From Bacteroidales bacterium (GTDB lineage: Bacteria; Bacteroidota; Bacteroidia; Bacteroidales; Muribaculaceae): a stretch of 13,475 nt of DNA. Within the stretch, counting starts at the first letter, position 1. Each line of letters begins with the position of its first letter. The translations under genes were made by a program, and so were the position numbers. This document shows, piece by piece, positions 13,358 to 13,475 of this stretch. A model generated the notes under the pieces. The model saw only the letters and a list, made by a program, of their open reading frames with translations. It ran no database searches and was not told where the DNA came from. Location: NCBI GenBank assembly GCA_900770215.1, contig CAAGJW010000010.1, forward strand, positions 1-13,475. The letters are read 5' to 3'.

Positions 13358-13475
13358 ATCGAGTAGGAGGTAAACACTAGTCATAGGTGCTTATCTCCTA
13401 CTTTCGTGTTTACCGACCTCTCACACCACTGTACGTGCGGTTCCGCATACAGCGGTTCCCTTCTTAGGTTACCAT
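13358..13475 (-). mobile_element. 3' end of a group II intron (domains V and VI), continuing beyond the window
   Basis: Read on the minus strand, 13456-13425 folds as domain V: ACCGCTGTA pairs with TACAGTGGT (one G-U), a CG bulge (13435-13434), then TGCG/CGCA closing a GAAC loop. The triad region aligns as CGC. It is followed by TGTGAGAGG, a linker I recognise from bacterial introns of the E.c.I type, then a domain VI-like stem (GGTAAACAC 13414-13406 with GTGTTTACC 13377-13369) and the end CTCCTACTCGAT, whose final AT (13359-13358) fits the usual AY 3' boundary. The reverse transcriptase/maturase gene expected in domain IV would lie right of the window. Orientation: the intron RNA is on the minus strand, and its 3' exon is the AT-rich DNA left of 13358. 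Confidence 0.75.

Overview
The window reads as chromosome of a Bacteroidales bacterium (phylum Bacteroidota). Reasons: several upstream regions carry the TAnnTTTG -7 box typical of this phylum (mostly in the form TAACTTTGCA); there is a TonB-dependent receptor, a one-domain glycogen-synthase-like protein and a DUF4270 lipoprotein; coding DNA is GC-rich while the gaps are AT-rich. A Muribaculaceae- or Prevotellaceae-like host is a guess. No rRNA, tRNA or CRISPR array was seen.

Layout. 1-60: tail of a + strand gene and its terminator. 171-3125, minus strand: a secreted DUF362 protein followed by a TonB-dependent receptor. 3344-5336, plus strand: a PfkB-family sugar kinase with an unexpected Sec signal peptide, then a cytoplasmic aldo/keto reductase. 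5354-6317: a scar of mobile DNA. It holds a 561-bp internally deleted IS1634-like element with both terminal repeats and its promoter, a short IS30-like transposase start abutting it, and an unrecognised coding-like fragment. 6306-8246, minus strand: a patatin-like lipase and a secreted HSL-type alpha/beta hydrolase. 8430-10584, plus strand: purB and cutC. 10715-12981, plus strand: a one-domain GT5 protein and a DUF4270 lipoprotein, closed by a strong terminator. 13114-13274, minus strand: a compact promoter-to-terminator unit of about 120 nt that encodes at most 18 residues. 13358-13475: the 3' end (domains V and VI) of a group II intron on the minus strand, running off the window.

How the genes relate. 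Most of this is a mosaic of housekeeping units (purB-cutC; GT5-DUF4270) and small envelope or metabolic genes. The left part is the most unusual: two families usually found in the cytoplasm (DUF362 and PfkB) lie back to back, each with a cleavable signal peptide, beside an outer-membrane receptor. The right edge combines an orphan small transcript with a group II intron end whose domain VI region has two mutually interleaved pairings.
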